Positions 38,088 to 48,324 of a stretch of 64,000 nucleotides of DNA are shown piece after piece (position 1 is the stretch's first letter; every line of letters begins with the position of its first letter). The stretch is taken from contig NZ_CADCWQ010000001.1 in the NCBI RefSeq assembly GCF_902806455.1, positions 1,860,001 through 1,924,000 on the forward strand. The letters run 5' to 3'. Source of the DNA: Virgibacillus doumboii (GTDB lineage Bacteria > Bacillota > Bacilli > Bacillales > Amphibacillaceae). The translations under genes were made by a program, and so were the position numbers. The notes under the pieces were generated by a model. It did not search any database and had not been told where the DNA came from. It saw only the letters and a list, made by a program, of their open reading frames with translations.

Positions 38088-38262
38088 TCTTTTGTCCGAC
38101 ATAAATATAACACTTTTACAAGAATAAATAAATAGATATAGGGAAATTCTCACGAAAAAACTAATGAAAATAGTTCGAAAGTCGAAGTTGTTATTCTTAC
38201 AAAACATAGAATCTGGGGAAAAACAGCAACTGGTAATACTAAAGACGCTCAATGCATAAATA

Positions 38263-38382
38263 AGCGGAGGAAATATACGTAGACTCCTGCGGGATGAAAG
38301 GCCTAGGTGAGACCCCGCAGCGCGGTAGCGCCAGGGGGCTCAACAGTCGCCCGCGGAAAGCGAAGTATATTTCCGGAGCGGT
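38263..38382 (+). repeat. Hairpin repeat E5 (type II, solitary)
   Basis: Starts AGCGGAGGAAATATAC, ends GTATATTTCCGGAGCGGT. The terminal stem GGAAATATAC (38269-38278) with GTATATTTCC (38365-38374) is perfect; compared with E2/E4 one stem pair is changed on both sides (C-G to T-A). The interior (CTCCTGCGGGATGAAAGG, GTGAGACCCCGCAG) is GC-rich. It is the only copy without a partner. The rest of the gap between spoIIIE and the GntR gene is AT-rich without a gene. Confidence 0.85.
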
Positions 38383-38456
38383 TATATGCACCATTTTCCA
38401 GTTAGTTCGGATTTTTTTGGTAAAACACTTTTGTTGCAGCCACTAGTTTGTGTTCC

Positions 38457-40736
38457 TCAGGAAGACTTCTCTTCACTGGGCTGTGAAACTAGTACATTAC
38501 GAGGTTTACTCCCCTCATAAGGCCCTACTATACCTCTGTCTTCCATAGCATCGATTAATCGGGCAGCTCTTGTATACCCAATGCGGAACCTTCGCTGCAG
38601 CATGGATACACTTGCGCTTTGCATTTCTGTTATTAATTGTACTGCATCATCATATAATTCATCATCCACATCTGATGTTACTTCACTGGTTTCTTCCGGT
38701 ATCATCTCTTCCTGATACGTTGCTTTTTGCTGATCAATACAATGGTCAACAATCCGTTCAACCTCTTCATCAGATAAAAAAGCTCCCTGTACTCGTGTTG
38801 GTTTAGAAGAACCCACTGGCATAAACAGCATATCACCGCGACCTAACAGTTTCTCTGCACCACCGGAATCCAATATTGTACGTGAATCAGTCTGTGAAGA
38901 TACACTGAACGCAATACGTGATGGAATATTCGCTTTAATAACACCCGTTATGACATCTACTGATGGACGTTGCGTAGCGATTATCAAATGTATCCCGGCT
39001 GCCCGGGCCATTTGCGCCAATCGTGTAATCGCATCCTCAACATCACTTGAAGCAACCATCATCAGGTCTGCCAACTCATCAACCAGTACTACAATATAAG
39101 GAAGGTTTGGCTGCTTTTCTTCCTCTTCCACTGTCTGATTGTACTTGCGGATGTATTCATTATACCCTTCGATATTGCGTGTCCCGGTATCAGAAAACAG
39201 TTCATACCTTCTTTCCATTTCCGCAACTACTTTTTTGAGCGCCCTTGATGCCTTTTTCGGGTCTGTAACAACTGGTGCCAGTAAGTGCGGAATACCGTTG
39301 TATACATTCAGTTCAACTTTCTTTGGATCAATCATCATCATTTTTACTTCATGTGGTTTGGCACGCATTAATATTGTCGTAATAATACCATTTACACAAA
39401 CACTTTTACCGCTTCCTGTTGCACCGGCAATAAGCAAGTGCGGCATTTTATTCAGTTCCGATACTACAGCATCTCCGGAAATATCTCTTCCAAGTGCAAA
39501 CAATAGTTTGGAAGATTTACTAAAGCTGCTATCCAGTACTTCACGTAACGAAACCATAGCTATTTCCTGATTCGGAACTTCAATGCCTACCGCAGATTTA
39601 CCAGGTATAGGCGCTTCGATACGAATATCCTTAGCCGCCAGCGCCAGGGCCAGATCATCATGCAGATTAACAATTTTGCTAACCTTTACACCCGCTTCAG
39701 GATATACCTCATATTTTGTGACTGCCGGACCAACATGGACTTTGGTAACTCTTGCTTTTACTCCAAAACTATTAAACGTCCTCTCCAATTTTCGGACTGT
39801 AGCCTGGATATATGATTTCTCATGCTGCTGTGAACTTTGCGATGGTTCAGCAAGCAAACCTGGAGCTGGTAATTCATATTCATGGTTTTCCGCTTCCGTC
39901 ATCGGCAATGGTGCATCATTGTTATCGATCACTTCGGAGTCGGTATTATCCTCATTTTCACCGGACGGCTCAGTCGACTTCTCAGGTTCGAATGAATACG
40001 CAACATCTGTGAAGTCCTGGATAACAGGTTCACCAGGATCATTGTCCGGCTCCGGATCAGGGACTGAAGCCACCTCATAGCCCTCTTCATCGTCAGTGAT
40101 TTGTTTATTAAGACGTGACTCTCTCCACTTATTTCTAAGATTTTTAATAGATTCCGAAATTCGTTTAGTCCATTTTGAAAAGAAGTCTCCCAACGAAAAC
40201 TCTGTTATAAAAATAAAGCCGATTATGATGGAAAAAACGGAAACTATCTTCGCACCAACTGAGGAAAATAAGAAATAGCAAAACGCGAATAGAATTGCTC
40301 CAATCATACCTCCACCGGTTTGTACAACACTGCCGCTGCCATCTACATAAGCAAAAAAGTTATCCCATGTAGCCTTTAAAATCGAAGTTTCCTCTGAAAC
40401 TATCAGCAATCTTTCATATGTCTGGATATGTGTTAACAGTAAAACACCAACAAAAATGATATAAAACCCAATCAATTTTTTATGAAAAAAATAGGGGTAA
40501 CGTCGTTTCACCATCAAAATGATCCCGGTAACAAGGAGGAATATCGAAGCTATAAAATACCAGATTCCCAGAAAGAAACGGAAAATATGTTCAAGACCAC
40601 CCGGAATAGCTCCATCACTAATCGCACTTGCACCACTTCCGAAAATAGCCAAAAATATAAAAAGTAATCCCAATAATTCATATTTCACTTGCTTTTTAAG
40701 TTGATTTTTCTTTTTTCTTCTCTTTTTCTTTGCCAA
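38457..40736 (-). CDS. spoIIIE: SpoIIIE DNA translocase
   Basis: A 759-residue FtsK/SpoIIIE translocase that pumps the chromosome into the forespore and clears DNA from septa. A basic start ([14 protein letters not shown]) is followed by four membrane helices (about 20-185), then an acidic linker (about 210-300, D/E/P-rich). The motor domain has Walker A GATGSGKS at 438-445 and [13 protein letters not shown] (Walker B). The C-terminal gamma winged helix ([20 protein letters not shown]) reads orienting sequences. The start is TTG at 40736, placed by GAGGTGAT upstream. Its place after ylzJ identifies it as SpoIIIE and not SftA. Confidence 0.93.
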   Translation of the reverse strand: MAKKKRRKKKNQLKKQVKYELLGLLFIFLAIFGSGASAISDGAIPGGLEHIFRFFLGIWYFIASIFLLVTGIILMVKRRYPYFFHKKLIGFYIIFVGVLLLTHIQTYERLLIVSEETSILKATWDNFFAYVDGSGSVVQTGGGMIGAILFAFCYFLFSSVGAKIVSVFSIIIGFIFITEFSLGDFFSKWTKRISESIKNLRNKWRESRLNKQITDDEEGYEVASVPDPEPDNDPGEPVIQDFTDVAYSFEPEKSTEPSGENEDNTDSEVIDNNDAPLPMTEAENHEYELPAPGLLAEPSQSSQQHEKSYIQATVRKLERTFNSFGVKARVTKVHVGPAVTKYEVYPEAGVKVSKIVNLHDDLALALAAKDIRIEAPIPGKSAVGIEVPNQEIAMVSLREVLDSSFSKSSKLLFALGRDISGDAVVSELNKMPHLLIAGATGSGKSVCVNGIITTILMRAKPHEVKMMMIDPKKVELNVYNGIPHLLAPVVTDPKKASRALKKVVAEMERRYELFSDTGTRNIEGYNEYIRKYNQTVEEEEKQPNLPYIVVLVDELADLMMVASSDVEDAITRLAQMARAAGIHLIIATQRPSVDVITGVIKANIPSRIAFSVSSQTDSRTILDSGGAEKLLGRGDMLFMPVGSSKPTRVQGAFLSDEEVERIVDHCIDQQKATYQEEMIPEETSEVTSDVDDELYDDAVQLITEMQSASVSMLQRRFRIGYTRAARLIDAMEDRGIVGPYEGSKPRNVLVSQPSEEKSS

Positions 40737-40786
40737 AACTATCACCTCAATTAAAATAGGCAATTATTTATGATATTGAACAGTAA

Positions 40787-40810
40787 ACCCTTGCCATTTT
40801 TGGCAAGGGT
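40787..40810 (-). terminator. Hairpin between ylzJ and spoIIIE
   Basis: Perfect 10-bp arms ACCCTTGCCA and TGGCAAGGGT with a TTTT loop. Only TTTACTGTT follows on the minus strand, so termination may be partial. Confidence 0.65.
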
Positions 40811-40868
40811 CGACGTTGCAGTGCTAATCAACTCTATTATAGCACAGATTATGCTAATAGCTTAAGAA

Positions 40869-41075
40869 TTACCGTAAAATAGTTCCAGGGTTGTAGTCAC
40901 TATTTAAAAAATCCTGTGGATCGGTGGATAATAATTGAAGCAGTTGGTATTTCCCATCCTCTGTTTCCTCGACAAACATGTCCTTTCCCTGATAAGTAAC
41001 ACAATGACGATTGGTGAAATCCTTATCGGAACCAGGAAAAATATCCGTTTCTGAGAGTGGTGTATATAAAATCAT
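40869..41075 (-). CDS. ylzJ: YlzJ-like protein
   Basis: A 68-residue protein beginning [14 protein letters not shown] and containing [20 protein letters not shown], matching the YlzJ family found after tepA in Bacilli. No known function. It overlaps the tepA stop by four bases (ATGA), so its translation is coupled to tepA. Confidence 0.85.
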   Translation of the reverse strand: MILYTPLSETDIFPGSDKDFTNRHCVTYQGKDMFVEETEDGKYQLLQLLSTDPQDFLNSDYNPGTILR

Positions 41076-41806
41076 TGAATCACCTGATCTTCCGGCCCTT
41101 TGTTAGCCTTAATTAATTCATTTACTTTTTCCATTGCTTCTTTCACACCGCCGACTCCATCAATTAAACCATATTTAACTGCATCATCGCCGATAACGTT
41201 GGTTCCAATATCACGAGTAAGGTTACCTTTGGCAAACATGAGCTCTTTAAATTTTTCTTCTTTGACATTGGAATGATGGATTACAAAATCAATTACCCTT
41301 TCCTGCATTTTATCCAAATATTCAAAGGTCTGTGGTACACCAATAACAAGTCCGGTTAAACGTATCGGGTGAATGGTCATCGTAGCGGTGGGGGCTATAT
41401 AGGAATAATCTGTTGCTACAGCGATAGGAACACCGATTGAATGACCCCCGCCTAAAACAATTGATACTGTTGGTTTTGAGATGGATGCAATCATTTCGGA
41501 CAAAGCAAGACCAGCTTCCACGTCACCACCAACGGTATTTAAGAGGACAACCAGACCCTCTATCTTAGGGTTTTGTTCAATGGCTATTAATTGCGGCAGT
41601 AAATGCTCATATTTTGTTGTTTTATTCTGCGGCGGCAATTGCACATGTCCTTCAACTTGTCCGATGATGGACAAAACATGTATGTTGGAGTCGGGAGCTT
41701 GCGGTACATTTGATTGACCTAATTGCTGGATCTTTTGCACCAGCGAGGAAGCATTAGCCTGATCTCCCTGATTCTGACCATCTTTTTTTGACGGTTCTTT
41801 TTCCAT
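41072..41806 (-). CDS. tepA: TepA (YmfB), ClpP-like serine peptidase
   Basis: A 244-residue ClpP-fold protein. In B. subtilis TepA was linked to protein export and later sporulation proteolysis. The catalytic Ser is Ser123 in [12 protein letters not shown] (ClpP has GxAxS), and HPIRLTGL supplies the His region about 25 residues on. [20 protein letters not shown] is the ClpP substrate-binding strand and helix. The N-terminal 40 residues are low-complexity and hydrophilic. GAAGGAGTG precedes the ATG. Confidence 0.9.
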   Translation of the reverse strand: MEKEPSKKDGQNQGDQANASSLVQKIQQLGQSNVPQAPDSNIHVLSIIGQVEGHVQLPPQNKTTKYEHLLPQLIAIEQNPKIEGLVVLLNTVGGDVEAGLALSEMIASISKPTVSIVLGGGHSIGVPIAVATDYSYIAPTATMTIHPIRLTGLVIGVPQTFEYLDKMQERVIDFVIHHSNVKEEKFKELMFAKGNLTRDIGTNVIGDDAVKYGLIDGVGGVKEAMEKVNELIKANKGPEDQVIQ

Positions 41807-41887
41807 GTATGGACACTCCTTCTCAATATAATAGTACGTATAAATATAGTATGGACGAAGAAGGAGTGCACCATGCAGAAAAAAGAA

Positions 41888-41914
41888 AAATATCGGCAGT
41901 TTCAGCCGATATTT
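41888..41914 (-). terminator. Terminator downstream of dapA
   Basis: Perfect 10-bp arms AAATATCGGC (41888-41897) and GCCGATATTT (41905-41914), followed on the minus strand by TTCTTTTTTC. Confidence 0.9.
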
Positions 41915-41916
41915 CC

Positions 41917-42783
41917 TTACACCTCAATTAATTTTTTCAACGTTTGTTCTTCAGATTCTGTAAGTGGTATTAACGGCAAACGAACACTGCCAACATCAAT
42001 ACCTTTTATATTTAGTGCTGCTTTTACAGGTGTAGGTGAAGGTGCAGCAAATAGACCATTCATAACCGGTAATAATTTACGGTGTTTTGCTGCAGCATCT
42101 TTTACATTTCCCGCTTGATATGCATTAACCATATCCTGCATTGCATTGCCGACAATGTGTGATGCGACTGATACTACTCCATTTGCTCCAACCGAGAGCA
42201 GCGGCAATGTCATCCCATCATCACCACTATACAAACTGAAATCGTCGCTTGTTTTTTCGATGATCTCAGATACCTGATCCAAATCTCCGGTTGCTTCTTT
42301 CACAGAGACGATATTCTCCATCTTACTTAGCCGAATAATCGTGTCTGCATCCATTTTAACGACTGATCGGCCTGGAATATTATATAACATCACCGGAAGT
42401 TTTGTTTCACTCGCAATTGTTGAAAAGTGCTGAAAGAGCCCTTCCTGATTTGGCTTATTATAATATGGTGCAACAAGCATCACACCATCAACTCCACACG
42501 CTTCCGCTTCTTTTGTCAATGAAACGGAAGCGGCAGTATTATTGCTGCCGGTTCCAGCTATAACCGGAACTCGATTATTCACAGTCTTTACCGTGTGTTT
42601 GAAAAGAGCGATTTTTTCATCTGTTGTCAGTGTAGGGGATTCACCTGTTGTTCCGGCAATAACCAATCCTTCACTTCCATTTTCAAGCAAGTGCTCGATT
42701 AGTTTTGTTGTCTGGTCGAAGTCAATCTTACCACTTGAGTCGAATGGTGTTACCATTGCCGTAAGTATATTGCCAAAATGCAT
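41917..42783 (-). CDS. dapA: Dihydrodipicolinate synthase (4-hydroxy-tetrahydrodipicolinate synthase)
   Basis: A 288-residue TIM barrel condensing pyruvate and aspartate semialdehyde, the branch step to lysine and dipicolinate. The Schiff-base Lys162 lies in [11 protein letters not shown], Tyr134 in [18 protein letters not shown] is the pyruvate-carboxylate loop. The start at 42783 is fixed by AAAGGTG; the 12-residue upstream reading is rejected. It lies 32 bp after dapG in the operon dpaA-dpaB-asd-dapG-dapA, so diaminopimelate and dipicolinate synthesis are linked. Confidence 0.97.
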   Translation of the reverse strand: MHFGNILTAMVTPFDSSGKIDFDQTTKLIEHLLENGSEGLVIAGTTGESPTLTTDEKIALFKHTVKTVNNRVPVIAGTGSNNTAASVSLTKEAEACGVDGVMLVAPYYNKPNQEGLFQHFSTIASETKLPVMLYNIPGRSVVKMDADTIIRLSKMENIVSVKEATGDLDQVSEIIEKTSDDFSLYSGDDGMTLPLLSVGANGVVSVASHIVGNAMQDMVNAYQAGNVKDAAAKHRKLLPVMNGLFAAPSPTPVKAALNIKGIDVGSVRLPLIPLTESEEQTLKKLIEV

Positions 42784-42815
42784 AATATTACACCTTTCTA
42801 TATTGAAATAATTAA

Positions 42816-44045
42816 TCAAACCAGCTCATTGGCATTGCTTAATTCAAAGACATCATGCAAGGCATTTACAGCTGTTCTTAAATCTTTTTCATGAATAAGC
42901 ACCCAAATAGTTGTATGACTGTCAGCCGATTGCAAAATTTGTACACCGGCGTTCGTTAACGACTGCACGATCCTTGATGCTACCCCCGGAACACCTGTCA
43001 TTCCAGCACCGACAGCCGATACTTTTGCACAGTTTTCTGTGATTTCGGGATGAAAACCTAACGTTTCCAGGATTTCTACAGCCTTTTGCGTGTGTGCTTC
43101 AGGAACTGTATAAATAACCCCTGTTGGAGAAATATTTATAAAGTCCACTGAAATCCCTGCTTCAGCCATTGCTTTAAAAACGTCGGATTGCAGCCTGTGT
43201 GTCTCCTCTTTCGTTTGAATTCTTATCTGCGTTATCGATGACATGTGTGCTATTCCGGTAATAAGCCGATCCGGAATATCCTTTCCTATTTCCTGTATTC
43301 TTGATGTTGTCACAAGCGTTCCTTCATCCTGCATATAGGTTGACCGTACGCGCATCGGTATCTTTGCCTGCATGGCAATCTCCACAGCACGGGGGTGGAT
43401 TACCTTTGCCCCTTGATAGGCCAAATTACAAATTTCCGTATATGTTACAATATCCAGAGGTCTGGCACTGGACACTACACGCGGGTCGGCAGTCATTATC
43501 CCATTTACATCCGTAAAAATTTCAATACGGTCAGCCTGCAGTGCAGCACCGAGGGCAGCAGCTGTTGTGTCACTGCCGCCTCGGCCAATGGTAGTTATTT
43601 CACCTGCAGCAGTTTGACCTTGAAAACCTGCCACTACAATAACATCATTTTGTTTAAATTCATTTTCAATCCGATCTGTTTTTACCTCTTGTATTTTTGC
43701 CTGATTAAAATCATCGTTTGTAATAAAACCGGCTTGAGCACCTGTTAATGCTACAGCGTTTATGTGATGTTTCTTCAGTTCATTGGATAATACGACCGAT
43801 GCAATTGTTTCACCACACGACATTAATAAATCAAGCTCACGATTGGAGTTGTAATTTCCGGGATATCCTATAAGGTCCAATAATGTGTCTGTTGCATATG
43901 GATCCGGTTTACGCCCTAATGCAGATACAACGACTACCAATTTGTAATCTTTCATTAATGCATCTTTTATATGCCGGATAACATGATTTCTATTTTCTTC
44001 TGTCTGAACTGAAGTACCACCAAATTTTTGAACTAATATCTGCAT
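42816..44045 (-). CDS. dapG: Aspartokinase I (diaminopimelate-type), DapG
   Basis: A 409-residue aspartate kinase, the first step of the aspartate pathway. The kinase domain starts VQKFGGTSVQTEEN, with GRGGSDTTAAALGAAL and VNGIMTADPRVV in the nucleotide/aspartate site. Two C-terminal ACT domains (about 250-405) give feedback control. By synteny with asd and dpaAB this is DapG, the DAP-inhibited isozyme in B. subtilis, used also for spore dipicolinate. GAGGTGAC precedes the ATG. Confidence 0.95.
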   Translation of the reverse strand: MQILVQKFGGTSVQTEENRNHVIRHIKDALMKDYKLVVVVSALGRKPDPYATDTLLDLIGYPGNYNSNRELDLLMSCGETIASVVLSNELKKHHINAVALTGAQAGFITNDDFNQAKIQEVKTDRIENEFKQNDVIVVAGFQGQTAAGEITTIGRGGSDTTAAALGAALQADRIEIFTDVNGIMTADPRVVSSARPLDIVTYTEICNLAYQGAKVIHPRAVEIAMQAKIPMRVRSTYMQDEGTLVTTSRIQEIGKDIPDRLITGIAHMSSITQIRIQTKEETHRLQSDVFKAMAEAGISVDFINISPTGVIYTVPEAHTQKAVEILETLGFHPEITENCAKVSAVGAGMTGVPGVASRIVQSLTNAGVQILQSADSHTTIWVLIHEKDLRTAVNALHDVFELSNANELV

Positions 44046-44055
44046 TTTGTCACCT

Positions 44056-45096
44056 CTAAGCTATTTGGATTACCCTTTCTGCAATTTGTATCGTATTCCA
44101 AGCAGCCCCTTTAACAAGGTTGTCGGATACAACCCATAAATGAAAGCCTTTGTCATTATCCAGATCTTTGCGTACACGTCCGACAAATACTTCTTCTTTA
44201 TTTGTCGCAGTGAGTGGCGTTGGGTATGTTTGTGTCGCAATGTCGTCCTCCAAAATGACGCCATCCGCTTCCCTCAATACCTTCCATATATCCTCAACTG
44301 TTAATCCACTTTTCTTAACATCGACATAAACACTTTCTGCATGTGAGGTGAAAAAAGGTAATCTGACACAGGTTGCTGCCACCGGCAAATCCGGAGCATG
44401 CATGATTTTTTTGGTTTCATTGATCATCTTCATTTCTTCAAAGGTGTAGCCATTATCCCGAAATACGTCAATTTGCGGAAGTGCATTAAACGCGATTGGA
44501 TAATGTTTTTCATCGCCTTTGACAGGCAATATTTCTGCTGTCATTTCCTCATTATTTACATACTGTTTTATTTGGTTTTCCAGCTCTTCATTTGCCTGGC
44601 TTCCAGCACCTGAAACAGCCTGGTACGTTGAAACGATAACACGCGACAGTCCGAAAGCTTTCTGGAGCGGTTTTAATGCTGCGACCATCTGAATGGTTGA
44701 GCAGTTTGGATTTGCGATAATACCTTTATGTGACTTAATGTCCTCTTCGTTTACCTCAGGCACCACTAACGGAACTTCTTCATCCATACGGTATGCGCTG
44801 GTATTATCCACAACGACCGCACCACGTTTTACCGCTTCCGGTGCAAGTTTTTTGGATACAGAACCACCGGCGGAAAAGAGAGCAATATCTACGCCGGAGA
44901 AACTTTCTGGTGTCGCTTCTTCCACTGTGATTTCTTTATTTTTAAATTTTACTTTCTTTCCTGCTGACCTTTTTGATGATAAAAGCTTTAATTCATTTAT
45001 AGGTAAGTCCTTGATTTCAAGTATTTGAACGATTTTTTGTCCGACTGCACCAGTCGCACCAACAACAGCTATATTATATGCTTCTTTGTTTACCAT
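44056..45096 (-). CDS. asd: Aspartate-semialdehyde dehydrogenase
   Basis: A 346-residue NADP-dependent enzyme reducing aspartyl phosphate. The N-terminal Rossmann motif is [10 protein letters not shown] (about 11-20). The catalytic Cys132 lies in [11 protein letters not shown]; the C-terminal dimer region ends in [14 protein letters not shown]. The start at 45096 (MVNKEAYN) is preferred because GGGGAG lies eight bases before it, too near the upstream ATG. The gap to dapG is 10 bp, to dpaB about 50 bp. Confidence 0.96.
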   Translation of the reverse strand: MVNKEAYNIAVVGATGAVGQKIVQILEIKDLPINELKLLSSKRSAGKKVKFKNKEITVEEATPESFSGVDIALFSAGGSVSKKLAPEAVKRGAVVVDNTSAYRMDEEVPLVVPEVNEEDIKSHKGIIANPNCSTIQMVAALKPLQKAFGLSRVIVSTYQAVSGAGSQANEELENQIKQYVNNEEMTAEILPVKGDEKHYPIAFNALPQIDVFRDNGYTFEEMKMINETKKIMHAPDLPVAATCVRLPFFTSHAESVYVDVKKSGLTVEDIWKVLREADGVILEDDIATQTYPTPLTATNKEEVFVGRVRKDLDNDKGFHLWVVSDNLVKGAAWNTIQIAERVIQIA

Positions 45097-45147
45097 TTTC
45101 ATAACTCCCCATTAATTAGTAAGTACCTACTATTTTACCATACTATC

Positions 45148-45735
45148 CTATTCATAAGGAACAATTACAGGCTGAATTTGTTTATGCTCAAGTGCAGCTT
45201 CCACGGTATCAGGCAAATAATCCATTTTGGAGACTAATGAATTCGGCTTCTTATAAGGATTATCCTGACCATAAGGAATAAAATAAATAAGCTTACTGGC
45301 CATCAATCGCATTAGATTTACACCATTTAATCCAAGCGCATCGTTAGTGGAAATACCCAAAACAACTGGCTGCTGGTTTCTCATTGTTGCCTTCGCAGCC
45401 ATTAATACTGGCGAATCGGTTAATGCATTTGCCAGTTTACTCATCGAATTCCCGGTCAGTGGCGCAATAACCATGCAATCTAACGGATACTCAGGGCCTA
45501 ATGGCTCAGCCTCAGGCATCGTTGTAATCACCTGTTTTCCGGTAATTGATTCGATTTTTTTTACGTGATCTTCCGCTTTACCAAACTTTGTATCTGTTGT
45601 ACGGACCGTATACGTCACAATTGGAACCACATCGGCTCCCGCTTCAACCAATAGTTCCAACTGAGGGAACACCTGGTCATACGTACAATGTGATCCGGTA
45701 AAACCAAAACCTATTCGCTTTCCTTCCAATGACAT
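45148..45735 (-). CDS. dpaB: Dipicolinate synthase subunit B
   Basis: A 195-residue flavoprotein-fold subunit (SpoVFB). With DpaA it oxidises dihydrodipicolinate to dipicolinic acid in the mother cell. The flavin-type motif GFGFTGSHCTYDQVF is N-terminal; MVIAPLTGNSMSKLANALTD is the typical flavoprotein core. Its ATG shares one base with the dpaA stop (TAATG), giving coupled translation. Confidence 0.95.
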   Translation of the reverse strand: MSLEGKRIGFGFTGSHCTYDQVFPQLELLVEAGADVVPIVTYTVRTTDTKFGKAEDHVKKIESITGKQVITTMPEAEPLGPEYPLDCMVIAPLTGNSMSKLANALTDSPVLMAAKATMRNQQPVVLGISTNDALGLNGVNLMRLMASKLIYFIPYGQDNPYKKPNSLVSKMDYLPDTVEAALEHKQIQPVIVPYE

Positions 45736-46619
45736 TATAAACGCTCCTCCCTGTTATTCAAAAATTGCTTAATAACATCCGCCATAATTTTACCGGATGT
45801 CTTAGGCGCAACGATTCCAGGCAAGCTTCTGGCCAAAGTGGCTTTGATGCCACGCTGCTGGGCATAATCGAAGTCTGTTCCGCCCGGCTTTGAGGCAAGG
45901 TCAATAATAAATGCATGTGGTGGAAGCTGTTGAATCGATTTTTTTGTTACCACTTGTGCTGGTATCGTATTAATCAGTAAATCACATTCGTCTGTATGCT
46001 CATGTAATTTATCCAGTGGAATTGCTGTAAGCCCCATTTCAGTAATTCTTGCCAAATCCATAATACTTCTTGCACAAACAGAAACCTTCGCACCAAGCGC
46101 TGAGAACTTATTGGCGACTGTGTTTCCAACCCTTCCAAATCCGACGACAATCACCCGAGACGAATGAATTGTATAGTCAGTATGTTCAATTGCCATCATA
46201 ATTGTTCCTTCTGCGGTAGGAATGGAATTGTAAATAGCAACATCATCCCGGTTAAATAATGGAATTAGGGAAATATTGTGCTTATCTGTAACTGAAGATA
46301 AATAATCGTTGGTTATACCGGTAAATACAATAGCGGAATCTTTTAACCGTTCAAACCATTGATCCGTTAACCGGAATTTTTGGTCGGAAAATACCGTTTC
46401 AACGTCACCTTCGCTATTGGTTCCAGTAATTGGCAAAATTACTGCATCCAATTTTTCCGGCTCCAATTCATGAAAATCCATTTGTTTTAATCCAGTAAAT
46501 CCTTGCTCCAGGTTATCAAATCCAACCAGATAAATGGATGTATCAGCTAACGTTTGCAACTGTCGTATCAATTCCAGGTAACGCGCATCCCCACCTATTA
46601 CAGCGACTAGTTGATTCAT
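45735..46619 (-). CDS. dpaA: Dipicolinate synthase subunit A
   Basis: A 294-residue NAD(P)-binding subunit (SpoVFA). The N-terminus VAVIGGDARYLELIRQL and the central dinucleotide motif VIVVGFGRVGNTVANKF (about 150-166) mark the two domains. It heads the dpaA-dpaB-asd-dapG-dapA operon, expected to be mother-cell expressed from a late sporulation promoter; I could not identify that promoter with confidence. GGAGGGG precedes the ATG. Confidence 0.95.
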   Translation of the reverse strand: MNQLVAVIGGDARYLELIRQLQTLADTSIYLVGFDNLEQGFTGLKQMDFHELEPEKLDAVILPITGTNSEGDVETVFSDQKFRLTDQWFERLKDSAIVFTGITNDYLSSVTDKHNISLIPLFNRDDVAIYNSIPTAEGTIMMAIEHTDYTIHSSRVIVVGFGRVGNTVANKFSALGAKVSVCARSIMDLARITEMGLTAIPLDKLHEHTDECDLLINTIPAQVVTKKSIQQLPPHAFIIDLASKPGGTDFDYAQQRGIKATLARSLPGIVAPKTSGKIMADVIKQFLNNREERL

Positions 46620-46714
46620 TATTGAAAAACCCCTCCAGACATACTTTCACTAAAATTATTCTATACAGTTTATGTGTTTTTCGTTAGTTAGTGATTAGAT
46701 GGGGATTTAAAACA

Positions 46715-46751
46715 TAAAAAAAGACCAGCATCTTTAAAAATGATACTGGCC
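46715..46751 (-). terminator. Terminator downstream of ymxH
   Basis: GACCAGCATC (46723-46732) pairs with GATACTGGCC (46742-46751) with one mismatch; seven T residues follow on the minus strand. Confidence 0.85.
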
Positions 46752-46771
46752 TCAACCTAATCGTTATAATC

Positions 46772-47005
46772 CTAATCCATTTCGATCATAATCATATCCT
46801 CACCGATTTTCCTTATGGAGCTCCACCTGATTTTTGTTTCAGCACCCTCTTTTTTCAACCCGAACCACTTGTAATTTGGAATAACAAATGATTGAATCTG
46901 TCCAGTATTTTCATCGATTTCCAGATCAGTTTGACCCAGTATGCCCAACCGTGTTCCATGGTTGACATTAACAATTTCCTTACCGCTTATATCCTTATAA
47001 CGCAC
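46772..47005 (-). CDS. ymxH: YlmC/YmxH-family PRC-barrel protein
   Basis: A 77-residue PRC-barrel-like protein of the sporulation-associated YlmC/YmxH family: MRYKDISGKEIVNVNHGTRL at the start, then GQIQSFVIPNYKWFGLK and IRWSSIRKIGEDMIMIEMD. Function unknown; its place between the M16 protease gene and dpaA is conserved. The start is GTG at 47005 with GGAGGCGA upstream. Confidence 0.87.
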   Translation of the reverse strand: MRYKDISGKEIVNVNHGTRLGILGQTDLEIDENTGQIQSFVIPNYKWFGLKKEGAETKIRWSSIRKIGEDMIMIEMD

Positions 47006-47066
47006 AGAATCGCCTCCATGAAAATCCAGCTATTAGCATATATATGCCAACAGATCAAATCTATGA

Positions 47067-48290
47067 TCAGGAAGTAATCTCAGGGGCAATCAAAGCACTG
47101 GATGGCGATTGCTCAAAAAGTGCCTCAATAACATGCTGTATCTTCTCATGGTTCACCGCATCGATCTCCTGTACCATTTCATCCAACGTCCGGTGGCGCT
47201 TCAACAGTAATTCGTTTCTTCCATTTCGGCTCATACGACTGCTCGTGCTCTCTAGACTCAGCATGAGATTCCCTTTTAACTGTTCTTTACTGTTTTTGAG
47301 TTCCTTGTCAGTTAACCCTTTGCTGATCAGCTCATCCACTGTCTGGTTAATCGTATCCTGCAATAATGGAAGCTGTTCTTTTCCGGTACCGGCATAGATT
47401 GTAAGCAACCCACTATCCAAAAATGACGAATGGTACGAAAATACAGCGTAGGCTAAGCCCTGCTTTTCCCTGACCTCCTGGAAGAGTCTTGAACTCATAC
47501 TTCCTCCAAGAACATTATTCATTATTGTTAAACTGTACGTATATTCATCGCCTACCGGAAGACCATTGTATCCCAAACATAGATGCGCCTGTTCGGTATC
47601 TTTATTTCTTTCGATATTTTTTGCCAAAAATACTGGTTTTTTAATATCTGTCTCTTCAGGTTTTGATTCAAAGTTGCCAAAATAACCTTCAACAGTACGG
47701 ATAAAAGAATCGTCCACATTACCGGCTACAGAGACAACTACATTTTCCGGTGTGTAACGGTCCTTTATATAATTTCTTAGTGTATCAGGTTTAAACGATT
47801 TCAGATGTTCTTCGGTACCTAAAATCGGATAACCCAGTGGATGTTCCCCGTATGAAGCCCGTGCCAGAATATCATGTACGATATCATCCGGAGTATCTTC
47901 ATACATTTTGATTTCTTCCAGAACAACTTTTTTCTCGCGTTCCATTTCTTCCTCATCAAACGAAGAATTAAAAAACATATCTGCCAATATTTCCAGTGCA
48001 TATTCTTTATGTGTGTCGATTACTTTCGCATAAAAACATGTGTATTCTTTTGATGTAAACGCATTAACCTGTCCGCCTATTGCATCAAATGCTTCGGCAA
48101 TATCCTGAGGTGACCGTGTTTTGGTTCCTTTAAAAAACATATGCTCAAGAAAATGGGAAATCCCATTATTCTGTTCTGATTCATTTCTTGAACCGGTTAA
48201 TACCCAGATACCGATCGTAACAGAACGTACTGATGGTATATTTTCTGATACAATTCGAAGTCCATTTTCGGTCGTATGTTTTTCTATCAA
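47067..48290 (-). CDS. mlpA: MlpA/YmxG M16-family zinc peptidase
   Basis: A 407-residue M16B peptidase similar to mitochondrial processing peptidase beta. HFLEH at 46-50 (zinc ligands His46, His50; base Glu49) is followed by the distal Glu in VVLEEIKMYEDTPDD. GSMSSRLFQEVREKQGLAYAV is the C-terminal half signature. In B. subtilis MlpA influences protease expression; its own substrate is unsure. TTG start at 48290 with GGAGGATA upstream. It follows ylxY and precedes ymxH. Confidence 0.92.
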   Translation of the reverse strand: MIEKHTTENGLRIVSENIPSVRSVTIGIWVLTGSRNESEQNNGISHFLEHMFFKGTKTRSPQDIAEAFDAIGGQVNAFTSKEYTCFYAKVIDTHKEYALEILADMFFNSSFDEEEMEREKKVVLEEIKMYEDTPDDIVHDILARASYGEHPLGYPILGTEEHLKSFKPDTLRNYIKDRYTPENVVVSVAGNVDDSFIRTVEGYFGNFESKPEETDIKKPVFLAKNIERNKDTEQAHLCLGYNGLPVGDEYTYSLTIMNNVLGGSMSSRLFQEVREKQGLAYAVFSYHSSFLDSGLLTIYAGTGKEQLPLLQDTINQTVDELISKGLTDKELKNSKEQLKGNLMLSLESTSSRMSRNGRNELLLKRHRTLDEMVQEIDAVNHEKIQHVIEALFEQSPSSALIAPEITS

Positions 48291-48324
48291 TGTTTATCCT
48301 CCTATGATTGCAACCAATTAAAAG

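Noticed and set aside
38049..38252. A 67-codon minus-strand ORF upstream of the GntR gene
   Set aside because: Composition is F/S/I-rich from AT-rich intergenic DNA, no good ribosome site, no recognised family, and it covers the likely regulator promoter.
46620..46714. Late mother-cell (sigma-K type) promoter before dpaA
   Set aside because: CATAAACTG on the minus strand only partly matches the -10 pattern and no convincing -35 lies at the right distance; not listed as a feature.
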